Assembly (NCBI GenBank): GCA_016210495.1
Contig: JACQUC010000247.1
Location: 1 to 47,741 of the forward strand
From: Chloroflexota bacterium
Lineage (GTDB): Bacteria; Chloroflexota; FW602-bin22; JACPRP01
DNA length: 47,741 nucleotides
Direction of reading: 5' to 3'
This document shows, piece by piece, positions 25,150-34,908 of this stretch. The notes under the pieces are model-generated. The model was not told the origin of the DNA. It ran no database searches and saw nothing but the letters and a program-made list of their open reading frames with translations. Each line of letters begins with the position of its first letter. The stretch's first letter is position 1. The position numbers were made by a program, and so were the translations under genes.

Positions 25150-27015
25150 TTGCCAAACGACGAGATATTTGTACCTGAACGACGCGCGTTCCCCCGCCGG
25201 CTGGTGATCGTCGCGGTCGTGGTCATCCTGGCCGCTGCTGCGGGCGTGATGCTGTGGCGGACGGTTTACCGCTCGGCCGCGACACAGCATTACCTCACCG
25301 CGCCGGTGCAGCGCACCACGCTCGCGGATAGCGTCGCGGCGACCGGCCCGATCGCCGCCGCCACGGCCGTGCCGCTCAACTTCAAGAACTCCGGCAAGGT
25401 CGCCGAAATCGACGTCAACGTAGGCGACCAGATCAAAGCGGGCCAGGTCCTGGCCAAGCTCGAGCCGACCGATCTTCAGGCCCAGCTACGCCAGGCCCAG
25501 GCCAACCTTGCTGTCGCCCAGGCAAAACTGGACGGAATGCTTGCGGGCCCGCGGGCGGAGCAGGTCGCGCAGCTTCAGGCTAATGTCGACATTGCCAAAC
25601 AGAAGTTGGCGACGATTCGGAATGGTCCGCGGGCCGAGGTCGTTGCCCAAGCTCAGGCCGCGCTCGACTCGGCAAGAGAGAAGCTGGCTGCGATGGAAAG
25701 CGGACCAAGGCCCGAGACCGTAGCCCAAGCACAGGCAAACCTGGACGCAGCGAAGGCCAAGTTAGATCAGCTCAAATCTGGCCCGACCAAGGAGCAGCTT
25801 GATGCGGCGGAGGCTCAAGTGCGTCTGGCCAGGAACCAGCTCTACTCCGCCCAGTCCAACGCCGACGCGCAAATTGGCAGCGGCCGATCCGTTTTCACCA
25901 AGGACATAAAGGAGGCCCAGTCGGGGGTGGCTTGGGAGCAAATAAATGTCGCCGAGGCGCAGCTGGCTGCCCTTAAGTCTCCCCCGACCCCCGAGGTCTT
26001 GAGCCAGGCTCAAGCCGCTGTTGGCGCAGCGCAGCAAGGGCTTAATCTGGCAAAAACCCCGTTCACCGAGCACGATTTAGCTCAGGCAAGGAAGACGGTG
26101 GATGCTGCCCAGCAACAGCTTGATCTGGCAAAGGCACCATACACAGAACAGGATATCGAGCAGGCCCAGGCCACCGTGCGGGCGGCAGAGCAGGCGCTAA
26201 GACTAGCTCAGACGCCCTACACTAAATCCGACCTCGACGGGGCGCGAGCGCAGGTGGCGGCCCAGCAAGCGCTGGTCGGTCTGGCCCAGGCTAACCTGGA
26301 CTCGGCCACCCTCACCGCGCCTTCTGACGGCGTAGTAACCGCGATCAATGGCGCGGTGGGACAGTGGCTCATCGGCGGCTCGATCAGCGGCGCCGCCGCC
26401 AGCGCGGCCAGCGGCGCCAACAACTCGACCTCCAACGCCACCACCAACTTCATCAGTCTGACCGATCTCAATCACCTGCTGGTCGCCGCGCAGATCAACG
26501 AGGCGGACATCGGCCGCATAGCCCCCGGGCAGCCGGTGAGCTTCACGGTGGATGCCTTTCCCAACCAGACCTTCGACGGCACCGTGGCGGTTGTCCAACC
26601 ACTGGGCACGACCTCGCAGAACGTGGTGAGCTACCTGGCGCTGATCTCCATCAAGCCGATCCAGGCCAAGCTCCTGCCGGGCATGACGGCCAACGTCAAG
26701 GTCACGGTCGATAAGCGGCCAGATGTGCTGGTGGTTCCGGCGGCGGCGATCTCTTTCGCCCAGGCGCAAGCCGCTGCCCCCGGCCAATCGAGCTCAGCGC
26801 CAGGCCAGCGGTGCTCCTGGTCGATAGAGCTGGCAAGGCGAAACTTCACCCGATCCAAATCGGCGCCAGCAATGGGCAGTATACGGAAGTCAAGTCCGGA
26901 CTGGACGCCGGCCAGCTCGTGGCCGTTGGCGTCCAGGGTAACTGAAATAGGAGTCACGCGGTGGCGTACGGGAGCGCAGGTTTCACCACAAAGACACAAA
27001 GGCCACAAAGGATAA
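25150..27015 (+). CDS. HlyD/MacA-type membrane fusion protein, with an apparent C-terminal frameshift
   Basis: The frame opens with a TTG (25150) behind AAAGGGG. It has an N-terminal anchor (about 17-38), a biotinyl-lipoyl half-domain (FKNSGKVAEIDVNVGDQIKA), then a very long Ala/Gln-rich coiled coil of repeated 28-30-residue units (about 90-390), and a beta-barrel domain (SLTDLNHLLVAAQINEADIG). After about residue 552 this frame becomes atypical and runs to 27015. The -1 frame continues the normal C-terminus (VLLVDRAGKAKLHPIQIG onward to GLDAGQLVAVGVQGN) and stops at 26945. One missing base near 26807-26811 therefore looks likely. The adaptor would link the ATPase/permease genes that follow to an outer partner. 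Confidence 0.85.
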   Translation: MPNDEIFVPERRAFPRRLVIVAVVVILAAAAGVMLWRTVYRSAATQHYLTAPVQRTTLADSVAATGPIAAATAVPLNFKNSGKVAEIDVNVGDQIKAGQVLAKLEPTDLQAQLRQAQANLAVAQAKLDGMLAGPRAEQVAQLQANVDIAKQKLATIRNGPRAEVVAQAQAALDSAREKLAAMESGPRPETVAQAQANLDAAKAKLDQLKSGPTKEQLDAAEAQVRLARNQLYSAQSNADAQIGSGRSVFTKDIKEAQSGVAWEQINVAEAQLAALKSPPTPEVLSQAQAAVGAAQQGLNLAKTPFTEHDLAQARKTVDAAQQQLDLAKAPYTEQDIEQAQATVRAAEQALRLAQTPYTKSDLDGARAQVAAQQALVGLAQANLDSATLTAPSDGVVTAINGAVGQWLIGGSISGAAASAASGANNSTSNATTNFISLTDLNHLLVAAQINEADIGRIAPGQPVSFTVDAFPNQTFDGTVAVVQPLGTTSQNVVSYLALISIKPIQAKLLPGMTANVKVTVDKRPDVLVVPAAAISFAQAQAAAPGQSSSAPGQRCSWSIELARRNFTRSKSAPAMGSIRKSSPDWTPASSWPLASRVTEIGVTRWRTGAQVSPQRHKGHKG

Positions 27016-27062
27016 GACGAAAAGAGACCTTCGCCTTTGTGTTCTTTGTGCCTTTGTGGTGA
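26982..27062. repeat. 81-bp inverted repeat after the HlyD gene
   Basis: The ends TTCACCACAAAGACACAAAG and CTTTGTGCCTTTGTGGTGA are near-perfect complements with an AT-rich centre. The repeated words (C)ACAAAG and CTTTGTG resemble a common non-autonomous repeat of environmental genomes. It lies between the HlyD frame end and the ATPase gene. The shifted HlyD frame reads into its left arm, giving the atypical SPQRHKGHKG tail. Confidence 0.75.
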
Positions 27063-27111
27063 GTTTGATGCTTGCTACGGCGTACGCACTGCAAAAGATA
27101 GGAGATAGTCT

Positions 27112-27867
27112 ATGACCCAAGACAAAGATCAGCCAGCCATCCGAGTCGAGAAATTGACCAAGGACTACGTTATGGGCGCGAACACGGTTCACGCCGTGCG
27201 CGGCGTCGACCTGACGGTGACGCGTGGCGAGCTCGTGGCCATTATGGGACCTTCCGGCTCGGGCAAATCCACCTTCCTGAACTTACTCGGTTGCCTGGAC
27301 CGGCCGACGGCGGGCCAGTACTGGCTGGACGGCATCGCCGTGAGTCGATTGTCGAGCGGCCAGCTAGCCACCGTGCGCAATCGCAAGATCGGATTCGTCT
27401 TCCAAATGTTCCACCTCTTGCCACGGGCGACGGCCCTGGAAAACGTCACCTTGCCGCTATTGTACGCGGGAGTGGTCGGCGCGGCCGCTCGCGAGCGCGG
27501 CCTGTTGGCTCTGGCCGCCGTCGGCTTGGCCGAGCGCGCCGGACATCTGCCGAGCGAGCTCTCAGGAGGGCAACACCAGCGGGTGGCCATCGCCCGCAGC
27601 CTGGTGACTGGCCCAGCGCTGATCCTGGCGGACGAGCCGACGGGGAACCTGGACACTCGCATGAGCATCGAGGTGATGGCCATTCTCCAGGAGCTCAACG
27701 ACGACGGGATCACGATCGTGCTGGTGACGCACGAGCCAGACATCGCCGCTTATTGTGGCCGAGTGGTTAGCTTTCAAGACGGAACGGTGATCGAGGACAC
27801 GGCGTGTCGGAACCCGAAGAGGGCCGAGGAGACGCTGGCGAGACTGGCGCCGGAGGAGGTAGCATGA
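27112..27867 (+). CDS. ABC transporter ATP-binding protein (MacB/LolD-type)
   Basis: A 251-residue ATPase. Walker [10 protein letters not shown] starts at residue 46, the signature [15 protein letters not shown] at 150 (His replaces the usual Gln after LSGGQ), and Walker B with the D-loop [11 protein letters not shown] around 171. The Q-loop is [10 protein letters not shown]. It is of the three-component exporter type (LolD/MacB/YknY), working with an HlyD adaptor and FtsX-type permeases, all encoded here. The ATG follows GGAG at seven bases. The stop overlaps the next ATG by four bases. Confidence 0.95.
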   Translation: MTQDKDQPAIRVEKLTKDYVMGANTVHAVRGVDLTVTRGELVAIMGPSGSGKSTFLNLLGCLDRPTAGQYWLDGIAVSRLSSGQLATVRNRKIGFVFQMFHLLPRATALENVTLPLLYAGVVGAAARERGLLALAAVGLAERAGHLPSELSGGQHQRVAIARSLVTGPALILADEPTGNLDTRMSIEVMAILQELNDDGITIVLVTHEPDIAAYCGRVVSFQDGTVIEDTACRNPKRAEETLARLAPEEVA

Positions 27868-29327
27868 ACGCACAGAACAAAATGCCCGAACGCAGGACCT
27901 TACCACCGCTGGAGCTGCGCGGCGCCACTCCCTTTGGGCAGACGCTGGCGCTGGCGGCGCGCTCCGCCTTCGCGTCACTCGGCGCCCATAAGCTGCGAGC
28001 GGCGCTCACGATCATCGGCATCGTGGTCGGCATCGCCGGGGTCTTCACCATCGTCAATCTGGCCTCCCTCGCCAGGTCCGAGAACGCCCGCGGGATCGGC
28101 GGCCTGGGCGCGAACGTCATCGCCATTTCCGGCTTCACGGTCTCGTCGACCGCCCCGCCGACGGCCGGCAGCAAGTTCCTCGTCCGGGCCAGCGGCGCCC
28201 CCTCGCTGACGGCCGCCGACGTTCAGGCCTTGCAGAAGCTGCCATACGTGGTGGGCGTTAGTCCGCTAACCGGCAACCCGATGCAGATTCAGGCCGGGGA
28301 CCACAACTTGAACACGGCGGTGTTCGGCGGCTATCCCGATATCCAGATCACCCAGGGCTACAGCATCCAGCAGGGCGCCTTCTTCAGCCAGGCGGATGTG
28401 AACGCGAGCGGCACGGTGGCCGTGCTGGGTCAGACGGTCGCCAAAGAGCTATTCCCATCTGGGAACGCCATCGGGCAGCAGGTGCGCATCGGCAACGTGG
28501 ACTTCTCGGTCGTCGGCGTCCTGAAGCCCCTCGGCAACAACAGCAAGGGGGACCTGCGCGAAGGGTCGATGGCGGCTTTGCCCCCGGACGACATAGTGGT
28601 CGTTCCGGCCAGCACCTTCTCGCAGCGGCTGATGGGATCCGGCGGGGTGCGAATGACCACCGGCGGCCCATCGCAAGGCGCTGCGCCACAGGGCCCGCCG
28701 CCGGACGCGGCCGCGATCCAGGTGCAGGGCAGCGCCAACGGAGCCCTCGCGCGCACGAACTTTGCGAACGTGCAGGTCGCCGTGGACGACCCGAAGAACG
28801 TCGAGACCGTCAAACAGGAGATCACGCGCGCGCTCGAACAGAATCACGGGATCAAGCCTGGGAGCCCGGACGATTTCACCGTGGGCGGCTTCTTGCAGGG
28901 CGTAGCCATCGTCCAGCAAGGCGCCACGACGATCATGTGGGTTATGGGCATCGTCGCGGCCATCGCCTTGCTCATCGGTGGCTTCGGCGTGGCTAACGTG
29001 ATGCTGGCCGCCGTGGCCGAACGCCGCGTCGAGATCGGCATTCGACTGGCGGTAGGCGCTAGCGTCGAAGACGTTTTCTGGCAGTTTCTGCTGGAGGCGC
29101 TAACCCTCTCGGCGGCCGGTGGCCTGCTCGGGATTCTGGGTGGTGCGGCTCTGTCACTTGCCTTGCCGTCGCTATCGCCGCAGTTCGCGCGAATGCGGGT
29201 GACGCTGTCCTGGTTAGACGTGGTGGCGGCTCTCGTCGCCGCGCTGGCCATCGGACTGGCCTTTGGCGCCTACCCGGCCCGGCGGGCGGCCGGAACCGAC
29301 CCAATTCAAGCCCTGCGTCGAGCCTGA
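27864..29327 (+). CDS. MacB/FtsX-type ABC permease, first copy
   Basis: A 487-residue permease, starting at the ATG at 27864 that overlaps the ATPase stop (ATGA) and follows GGAGGAGGT. It has one N-terminal segment (ALTIIGIVVGIAGVFTIVNL), a large periplasmic MacB_PCD domain (about 70-350) with an unusual Gly/Ala/Pro-rich insertion, and three C-terminal segments. VANVMLAAVAERRVEIGIRL and the ending YPARRAAGTDPIQALRR are family signatures. It pairs with the second permease two bases downstream, probably as a heterodimer. Confidence 0.9.
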   Translation: MNAQNKMPERRTLPPLELRGATPFGQTLALAARSAFASLGAHKLRAALTIIGIVVGIAGVFTIVNLASLARSENARGIGGLGANVIAISGFTVSSTAPPTAGSKFLVRASGAPSLTAADVQALQKLPYVVGVSPLTGNPMQIQAGDHNLNTAVFGGYPDIQITQGYSIQQGAFFSQADVNASGTVAVLGQTVAKELFPSGNAIGQQVRIGNVDFSVVGVLKPLGNNSKGDLREGSMAALPPDDIVVVPASTFSQRLMGSGGVRMTTGGPSQGAAPQGPPPDAAAIQVQGSANGALARTNFANVQVAVDDPKNVETVKQEITRALEQNHGIKPGSPDDFTVGGFLQGVAIVQQGATTIMWVMGIVAAIALLIGGFGVANVMLAAVAERRVEIGIRLAVGASVEDVFWQFLLEALTLSAAGGLLGILGGAALSLALPSLSPQFARMRVTLSWLDVVAALVAALAIGLAFGAYPARRAAGTDPIQALRRA

Positions 29328-29329
29328 GC

Positions 29330-30628
29330 ATGGCGTCGACCGAGACCACACGACGCACCTGGCGGCTCGCGCCGCTGCCGTTCGGTGGGCAGCCAGCTTT
29401 GATGGCCGCCGTCGTCCAGAGCATCCGCTCGGCGGCGGCGGCTTTAGCGGCGCACCGCGTGCGCTCGTTTATGACCATGTTCGGCATCATAGTGGGCACA
29501 TGCGGCGTGCTGGTCATCAATGCCCTGGGGCAAGCGCAGAATGCGGAGCTGGCCGGGCAACTGGCTCAGCTTGGCACTAACCTGGTCTCGATCACGCCCG
29601 GAATCGCCTCGCTCAAAGGTGTTTCTCGAGGGGCGGCTAGCAGGCCAACTCTCACCAATCGCGATATCCAACTTCTCCAGCAGCAGGTTCCCTATCAGCG
29701 CGCCCTGACGCCGCTAGTGAGCGGCACGGAGACGCTGTCCTTCGACGGGCAGACGGTGGGAGCATCGGTGATTGGGGCCTATCCGGATGTCGAGCCCGTG
29801 CAATCCTATTCTGTCCGGCTGGGCGCGTTCTTCACCGCCGCCGACGAAGCCGCCCATTTGCCCGTCGCCGTAATCGGCCAGACGGTAGTCAACCAGCTCT
29901 TCAAGACCAGCAGCCCGCTAGGAGCGGAGATCAGGATCAGGGGCACTTACTTCCGCGTAGCCGGCGTGCTGCAGGAACAAGGGCGCCGAGGGCAAACAGA
30001 CCTCGACGACGTCGCGATCATTCCCTTTTCCACAGCTCAGCAGCGTCTCTACGGCGCCAAGCTGGATAGCATCCTCATCCAGGCCCAGCGCACCGATGAG
30101 ATTCCCGCGATCATGGCGGCGGCCACCGCAGCGTTGGACCAGAGCCACCACACGGTGGCCGGCGGCCGTCGCGATTTCGACGTCAGGAATTTTCAGCAGG
30201 TCGTCGATGCCGCTAAACAGCAAGCAGCGATGCTAACGCTGGTGCTCAGTGTCGTGGCCGGCGTCGCGCTGGCGATTGGCGGTTTTGGCGTGATGAACAT
30301 TATGCTGCTATCGGTGACCGAGCGAACCGGCGAGATTGGCCTGCGGCTGACGGTAGGCGCGCGGCCGGTGGACGTTCTGCTGCAGTTTCTGGTCGAGTCG
30401 CTGACCATCACCGTCGTGGCCGGTTTCATCGGGCTAATGCTAGGGTTCGCCTTGCCGCTGGCGCTGCGGCTGCCGGTGCAGTTGCTGGCCCAGCATCCCG
30501 CCCTGCCCACCGCTGCCACAAGCATCATCGCCTTCGCCATAGTGGTTGCGACCGGCGTGGTCTTCGGCTTGTTACCCGCTTTGCGGGCGGCCCGCCTGGA
30601 TCCCGTCGCGGCGCTGCGGTCCGAGTAA
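29330..30628 (+). CDS. MacB/FtsX-type ABC permease, second copy
   Basis: A 432-residue homolog of the preceding permease. It has the N-terminal segment MTMFGIIVGTCGVLVINALG, a periplasmic domain (about 70-310) and three C-terminal membrane segments. GVMNIMLLSVTERTGEIGLR and the ending LRAARLDPVAALRSE fit the family. It has a 30-residue N-terminal extension before the first segment. The gene starts 2 bases after the previous stop, without a clear ribosome site, which suggests translational coupling. It ends the efflux operon. Confidence 0.9.
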   Translation: MASTETTRRTWRLAPLPFGGQPALMAAVVQSIRSAAAALAAHRVRSFMTMFGIIVGTCGVLVINALGQAQNAELAGQLAQLGTNLVSITPGIASLKGVSRGAASRPTLTNRDIQLLQQQVPYQRALTPLVSGTETLSFDGQTVGASVIGAYPDVEPVQSYSVRLGAFFTAADEAAHLPVAVIGQTVVNQLFKTSSPLGAEIRIRGTYFRVAGVLQEQGRRGQTDLDDVAIIPFSTAQQRLYGAKLDSILIQAQRTDEIPAIMAAATAALDQSHHTVAGGRRDFDVRNFQQVVDAAKQQAAMLTLVLSVVAGVALAIGGFGVMNIMLLSVTERTGEIGLRLTVGARPVDVLLQFLVESLTITVVAGFIGLMLGFALPLALRLPVQLLAQHPALPTAATSIIAFAIVVATGVVFGLLPALRAARLDPVAALRSE

Positions 30629-30745
30629 CCAAATCAGCCATTTCTTCCTACCGTCGCTAGGACTATCAACCCTCTGTACAGTAGAACGCCTGCGCCACGC
30701 CTTGGGATAACTGCCACGGGTCGGCCACGGCCTCTTGAAATATCC

Positions 30746-30775
30746 TTGACACCGCCATACGCCCTGTGCTATTCT
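30746..30775 (+). promoter_or_regulatory. Promoter of the hydantoinase operon
   Basis: Perfect TTGACA (30746-30751), an 18-base spacer and TATTCT (30770-30775). Transcription would start near 30782, placing a leader of about 175 bases before the hyuB start. Confidence 0.65.
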
Positions 30776-30957
30776 CCCGGCGAGCTCAACAAGATACAGT
30801 AACTTTCCCCTGGCACCTTCGCTGGCTGGCATCGCTCGCGGTAGTACACGAGCGTGCGGGCCGGTATCGCCATATTTGCCAAACAAACCCAAGTATCCAT
30901 AAGACCGGGCTCACGCGGTGCTTCGCTTCCGCGCGCCCTGTGATGAAGGAAACCATT

Positions 30958-32760
30958 GTGACAGCTCCTGAACGAACCGACATCGACCCGATTTTGGCGA
31001 CCGTCTTGCAGCGCAAGCTTCGTTCCATTTCCCGCGAGATGGGTATGACCCTGCTGCGTACCACGCGCTCCCCTGTCCTGTCTGAAGCCAAGGATTTTGC
31101 AACGGGCCTCTACGATCCGCAGGGACGCGTGCTGGAGCAGAGTCAGCATGTGCCACTGCTGGCATTCTGCCTTAGCCCTGCCTGCAGGGAAATCGTCGAG
31201 CAGATGGGCGATGAGATTTGCGAGGGTGACGTCATCCTCCATAACGACGTCTTCAGCGGCGGTAACCAGTATGCCGACGTGGCGGCCTTCAAACCGATCT
31301 TCTTGGGCGGGAAGCTGGTGGCCTGGGCCGGGGCAAAAGGGCACATGCTCGATATCGGGGGCGCCGTCAAAGGCGGCATGAACGCCAAGGCTACCGAGGC
31401 CTGGCAGGAGGCGCTGCGGATTCCGCCGGTTAAGGTGATCGAGAAGGGTGTGCTGCGCAAAGACGTATGGAATCTTATCTTCACCAATGTTCGGATGCGC
31501 TCTATCGTCGAGTCCGACATCAGGGCCGAGATCGGAAGCTGCGCCGTGGGCGAAAGGGCGATGAAGGGCCTTTACGAACGGTATGGACTCGACCGTGTCC
31601 AACGACATATCGAACACGTTCTGAATGCGACCGAAAGACGGGTAAGGGACGAGATCAGGAACATTCCCGACGGCACGTACTACGGCGAGGCGCGGGCCGA
31701 CCACCCCGGCATAGGCAAGGGGTACTCGGATATTAGATTGGCAGTCACAGTCAAAGACGACGAGATTCTGTTCGACTTCGCCGGTACGGACCCGCAAACC
31801 CCTGGTTATGTGAACGCACCTCTGACAGCCTCGATGGCTGGAGTCGTCTTCTGCTTCCTGATGCTCGTCGATCCCACCATCGCTTTTGACGACGGTCTGC
31901 TTAGACCGGTCCATATCAACATACCTGCGGGTTGTATCCTGAACGCGGAGTTCCCAGCCGCGACCTCCTACGGCAACCACCTCACGGATCAGGTTTGCGA
32001 CGCGATCTTTCGCGCGCTGGCAGGGCCACTCAAGCATCGGGTTACCGCCGGCTGGATCTACCTGGGAACCTACGTCTCTGGCACTAATCCCATTTCCAAA
32101 CGCTCGTTTGTGTGCGTCGCGTTTTTCGCCAACAAGGGTGGCTCCGGGGCCACTCATGGATTGGATGGTTATCCACACATTGGAAGCATCAGAACGGGGG
32201 GTGCTCTGGAAGCCGAGGATAACGAGATGTTCGAAATCCATCACCCCCACTTCCGCTTGCGGCGGCATGAGTATGCCTGCGACTCGGGCGGGCCGGGGAG
32301 GTGGCGCGGCGGCTTAGGTGTTGAGACGGACTTCGAAATGAACGCCCAGGACATGATGGTCGCCGTTTACGGTGGCGGCACGGAGGAAGGTGCGTTCGGT
32401 CTGTTTGGTGGCAAACCCGGCTCGTTGAATCACATCAGCATTACGTTTCCAGACGGTACCCTGCGGGTAGGTGCGGCCAAAGAGAACATCGAAGGCATTC
32501 CGCCAGGGTCCGTCTTCCACAAAAGGGCCGGCGGTGGCGGCGGCTTCGGCCCTCCCGAGGAAAGGCCGATGGAAATCGTCTGGGACGACGTGCGCAACGG
32601 CTTCGTGTCTGTGGAGTCGGCCAAGGAGGACTACGGGGTCATCGTCGATGCTGAGTCGATGCAGCTCGACGTCGGGGCCACGGAGGCACTCCGGAAAAGT
32701 CGTCGGCACACGACGACCGAGGAAACGCGGTACGGCGAGGGTACTGCCAATGCGCTATAG
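30958..32760 (+). CDS. hyuB: Hydantoinase/oxoprolinase family, B-type subunit (HyuB)
   Basis: A 600-residue protein of the N-methylhydantoinase B / acetone-carboxylase-beta-like family. Signatures include LQRKLRSISREMGMTLLRTT, SEAKDFATGLYD, LHNDVFSGGNQYADVA, the metal-binding-like stretch GNHLTDQVCDAIFRAL and PGRWRGGLGVETDFEM. With HyuA it catalyses ATP-dependent ring opening of N-methylhydantoin or 5-oxoproline, or a related (de)carboxylation. I chose the GTG at 30958 because AAGGAAA lies five to six bases upstream; an in-frame ATG at 30943 would add five residues. It overlaps hyuA by 11 bases. No substrate can be assigned from sequence. Confidence 0.88.
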   Translation: MTAPERTDIDPILATVLQRKLRSISREMGMTLLRTTRSPVLSEAKDFATGLYDPQGRVLEQSQHVPLLAFCLSPACREIVEQMGDEICEGDVILHNDVFSGGNQYADVAAFKPIFLGGKLVAWAGAKGHMLDIGGAVKGGMNAKATEAWQEALRIPPVKVIEKGVLRKDVWNLIFTNVRMRSIVESDIRAEIGSCAVGERAMKGLYERYGLDRVQRHIEHVLNATERRVRDEIRNIPDGTYYGEARADHPGIGKGYSDIRLAVTVKDDEILFDFAGTDPQTPGYVNAPLTASMAGVVFCFLMLVDPTIAFDDGLLRPVHINIPAGCILNAEFPAATSYGNHLTDQVCDAIFRALAGPLKHRVTAGWIYLGTYVSGTNPISKRSFVCVAFFANKGGSGATHGLDGYPHIGSIRTGGALEAEDNEMFEIHHPHFRLRRHEYACDSGGPGRWRGGLGVETDFEMNAQDMMVAVYGGGTEEGAFGLFGGKPGSLNHISITFPDGTLRVGAAKENIEGIPPGSVFHKRAGGGGGFGPPEERPMEIVWDDVRNGFVSVESAKEDYGVIVDAESMQLDVGATEALRKSRRHTTTEETRYGEGTANAL

Positions 32761-34822
32761 AATCGGCATCGACGTAGGTGGAACCTTCACGGACTTCGCC
32801 ATGGCCGACGAATCTGGGCGCGTGCAAGTTTTCAAAACCCCCACTACCGTGGTCGATCCTTCGGTCGGCTTGGTCGACGGCCTCCGCGCGTTGGCGGAGC
32901 AGGAAGGCCTCGCCTTCGATGACTTCATCCGGTCGGTGCGGGTCATCGTGCACGGGACGACGGTGGCCACCAACGCCATTCTGACGGGAAAAGGTGCGCT
33001 GACGGGCCTCCTCACCACTCGTGGGTTCAGGGATGCGCTGGAGATGCGGCGCGGCTACCGCGAAGAGCCGCTGAACAACAAATTCCCTCCCGTCAAGCCC
33101 CTTGTCCCACGGTATCTGCGCCTACCCGTCGGCGAAAGGGTCGATCCTGGCAGCAGCATTCACACAGACATCGACCTGTGTGATGTGGAGAGCGCGGCGA
33201 AGATCCTCAAGGTGCATGGGGTAGCGGCGGTTGCCGTCTGTTTCTTGCACTCGTATGCCAACGACTCATCTGAGCGACAGGCGGGCGCCGTCTTGCGGCA
33301 GCACCTTCCCGCGAGCTACATTACCCTCTCGTGCGACCTCTTGCCACAGGTGCGGCTGTACGATCGCGTCAGCACGACGGTTCTCAACGCCTATGTCGGT
33401 CCCATCATAGAGAGCTACCTGCGTCAGTTGGTAGAGAAGCTGGGCACGCTCGGCTTCGAAGGAACGTTGCTCATCGTACAGTCGAACGGAGGTGTTACTT
33501 CAGCCAGGGGAGCAGTGGAGAAGGCGGCAACCACTATTCTTTCAGGGCCTGCGGCGGGTCCAACCGCCGGAGTCGTGTACTCATCGCTCCAGGGCTCAAA
33601 CGACTGCATCACCATCGATATGGGGGGGACCAGTTTCGACGCCGCTCTCGTCAAGGATGGCAAGCCGCTGAGCCTTCGAGAGGGCTGGATCAACCGGCAT
33701 CGCATAGCTCTTCCGATGTCGGACATCCACACCATCGGCGCTGGGGGAGGAAGCATTGCCTGGATAGACAAGGGTGGGCTCCTCCGCGTCGGGCCTCAGA
33801 GCGCCGGCGCCGATCCTGGGCCAGCCTGTTACGGGTTTGGGGGGAATCTTCCAACCTGTACCGATGCCGATCTACTCTTGGGCTACCTGGACCCAGCCCG
33901 CTTCCTTGATGGTAGAATGCGTCTTCACTATGATCTGGCCTGGAGGGCGATGAAGGAACACATTGCCGATCCGCTCGGGCTGGAGGTGGTTGATGCGGCG
34001 GCAGGCGTGTACGATATCATCAACGTCAACATGACGGCCGGCGTCCGCGAGGTATCGGTGGAGCGGGGATTCGACCCCCGCGAATTCCTGCTGGTCGTGG
34101 CAGGAGGCGCAGGGCCCGTGCACGCCGGCATGATAGCGCGGGAGCTGGAGATTCCTCGCGTCGTCGTGCCCCGGGAGTCAAGCATCTTCTGCGCCTTCGG
34201 TGCCTTGCTTTCCAACTTGAAGCACGATTTCGTGCGTACGTACCACACGAGTGTCGCGGACCTCAATGAGGACAGGTATCGAGCATACTTCGCCGACTTG
34301 ATGCGAGAAGGCACGATGATTCTAATCTCGGAAGGCATTCCAACGGAGAGAATATCGTTGGAGTGTTCCGTGGACATTCGATACGTCGGCCAGTATCACG
34401 AAGTGAACGTGCCCGTCACCCAAGATGAGATCGAGGCCGGCGATGTTGCGTCGCCGACGTCGCGGTTCCATCAGTTGCACGACCAGTTGTACGGCTACTG
34501 CGTGCCGCAGGAAGCGGTGGAGTTCATAAACCTGAGGGTCACGGCCGTGGGCGCCACGGAGCCGACGGCTTTGTCCCAGCTCCCGCAAGGGGGAATCGAC
34601 CCATCTGCCGCGAGAATTGGCGAGCGCCAGGCCTGGATCCCCGGCAAGAGAACGTTTGGCCTGTTCTCCGTGTTCGACGGGGACGCCCTCTCAGCCGAAA
34701 ACCAGGTCGAAGGGCCGGCCATCATCGAGCAACGCAACACCACCATAGTGGTTCATCCGGAGTACCGTGTGACTTGTGATCAGTATGGCAACTTCGTTAT
34801 GGCGCTGAAAAACGATACGTAA
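32750..34822 (+). CDS. hyuA: Hydantoinase/oxoprolinase family, A-type subunit (HyuA)
   Basis: A 690-residue ATPase-fold subunit. The two phosphate-binding loops of the actin/Hsp70-like fold are IGIDVGGTFTDF (residues 5-16) and ITIDMGGTSFDAALV (from 287). Other family landmarks are HGTTVATNAILTGKGALTGL, DLLPQVRLYDRVSTTVLNAY and GGAGPVHAGMIARELEIPRV. The start is the ATG at 32750, preceded by GAGGG and overlapping the end of hyuB. It partners HyuB in ATP-driven amide-ring hydrolysis or carboxylation. A 23-residue ORF and an M24-like gene follow at once. Confidence 0.9.
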   Translation: MRYRIGIDVGGTFTDFAMADESGRVQVFKTPTTVVDPSVGLVDGLRALAEQEGLAFDDFIRSVRVIVHGTTVATNAILTGKGALTGLLTTRGFRDALEMRRGYREEPLNNKFPPVKPLVPRYLRLPVGERVDPGSSIHTDIDLCDVESAAKILKVHGVAAVAVCFLHSYANDSSERQAGAVLRQHLPASYITLSCDLLPQVRLYDRVSTTVLNAYVGPIIESYLRQLVEKLGTLGFEGTLLIVQSNGGVTSARGAVEKAATTILSGPAAGPTAGVVYSSLQGSNDCITIDMGGTSFDAALVKDGKPLSLREGWINRHRIALPMSDIHTIGAGGGSIAWIDKGGLLRVGPQSAGADPGPACYGFGGNLPTCTDADLLLGYLDPARFLDGRMRLHYDLAWRAMKEHIADPLGLEVVDAAAGVYDIINVNMTAGVREVSVERGFDPREFLLVVAGGAGPVHAGMIARELEIPRVVVPRESSIFCAFGALLSNLKHDFVRTYHTSVADLNEDRYRAYFADLMREGTMILISEGIPTERISLECSVDIRYVGQYHEVNVPVTQDEIEAGDVASPTSRFHQLHDQLYGYCVPQEAVEFINLRVTAVGATEPTALSQLPQGGIDPSAARIGERQAWIPGKRTFGLFSVFDGDALSAENQVEGPAIIEQRNTTIVVHPEYRVTCDQYGNFVMALKNDT

Positions 34823-34834
34823 GGAGGGGACAGT

Positions 34835-34906
34835 ATGCAGAACCCAAACGATGACGCCTACCGGAAGCCACAACCGGGTCTCATCATTGGAGTGCAAGGG
34901 GGTTGA
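34835..34906 (+). CDS. Small ORF (23 aa) between hyuA and the M24-like gene
   Basis: ATG at 34835 with a very strong AAGGAGGGG site seven bases upstream, ending in TGA at 34904-34906, two bases before the next ATG. The peptide is MQNPNDDAYRKPQPGLIIGV plus QGG. It has no recognised motif and no membrane segment. The ribosome site and the tight spacing on both sides suggest it is translated, either as a small protein or to couple translation of the M24-like gene. It could also be the remnant of a longer gene. Confidence 0.45.
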   Translation: MQNPNDDAYRKPQPGLIIGVQGG

Positions 34907-34908
34907 CG

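Noticed and set aside
30769..32268. Open frame of 499 codons opposite hyuB
   Set aside because: Antisense to a well-conserved hydantoinase subunit, with no ribosome site and no domain.
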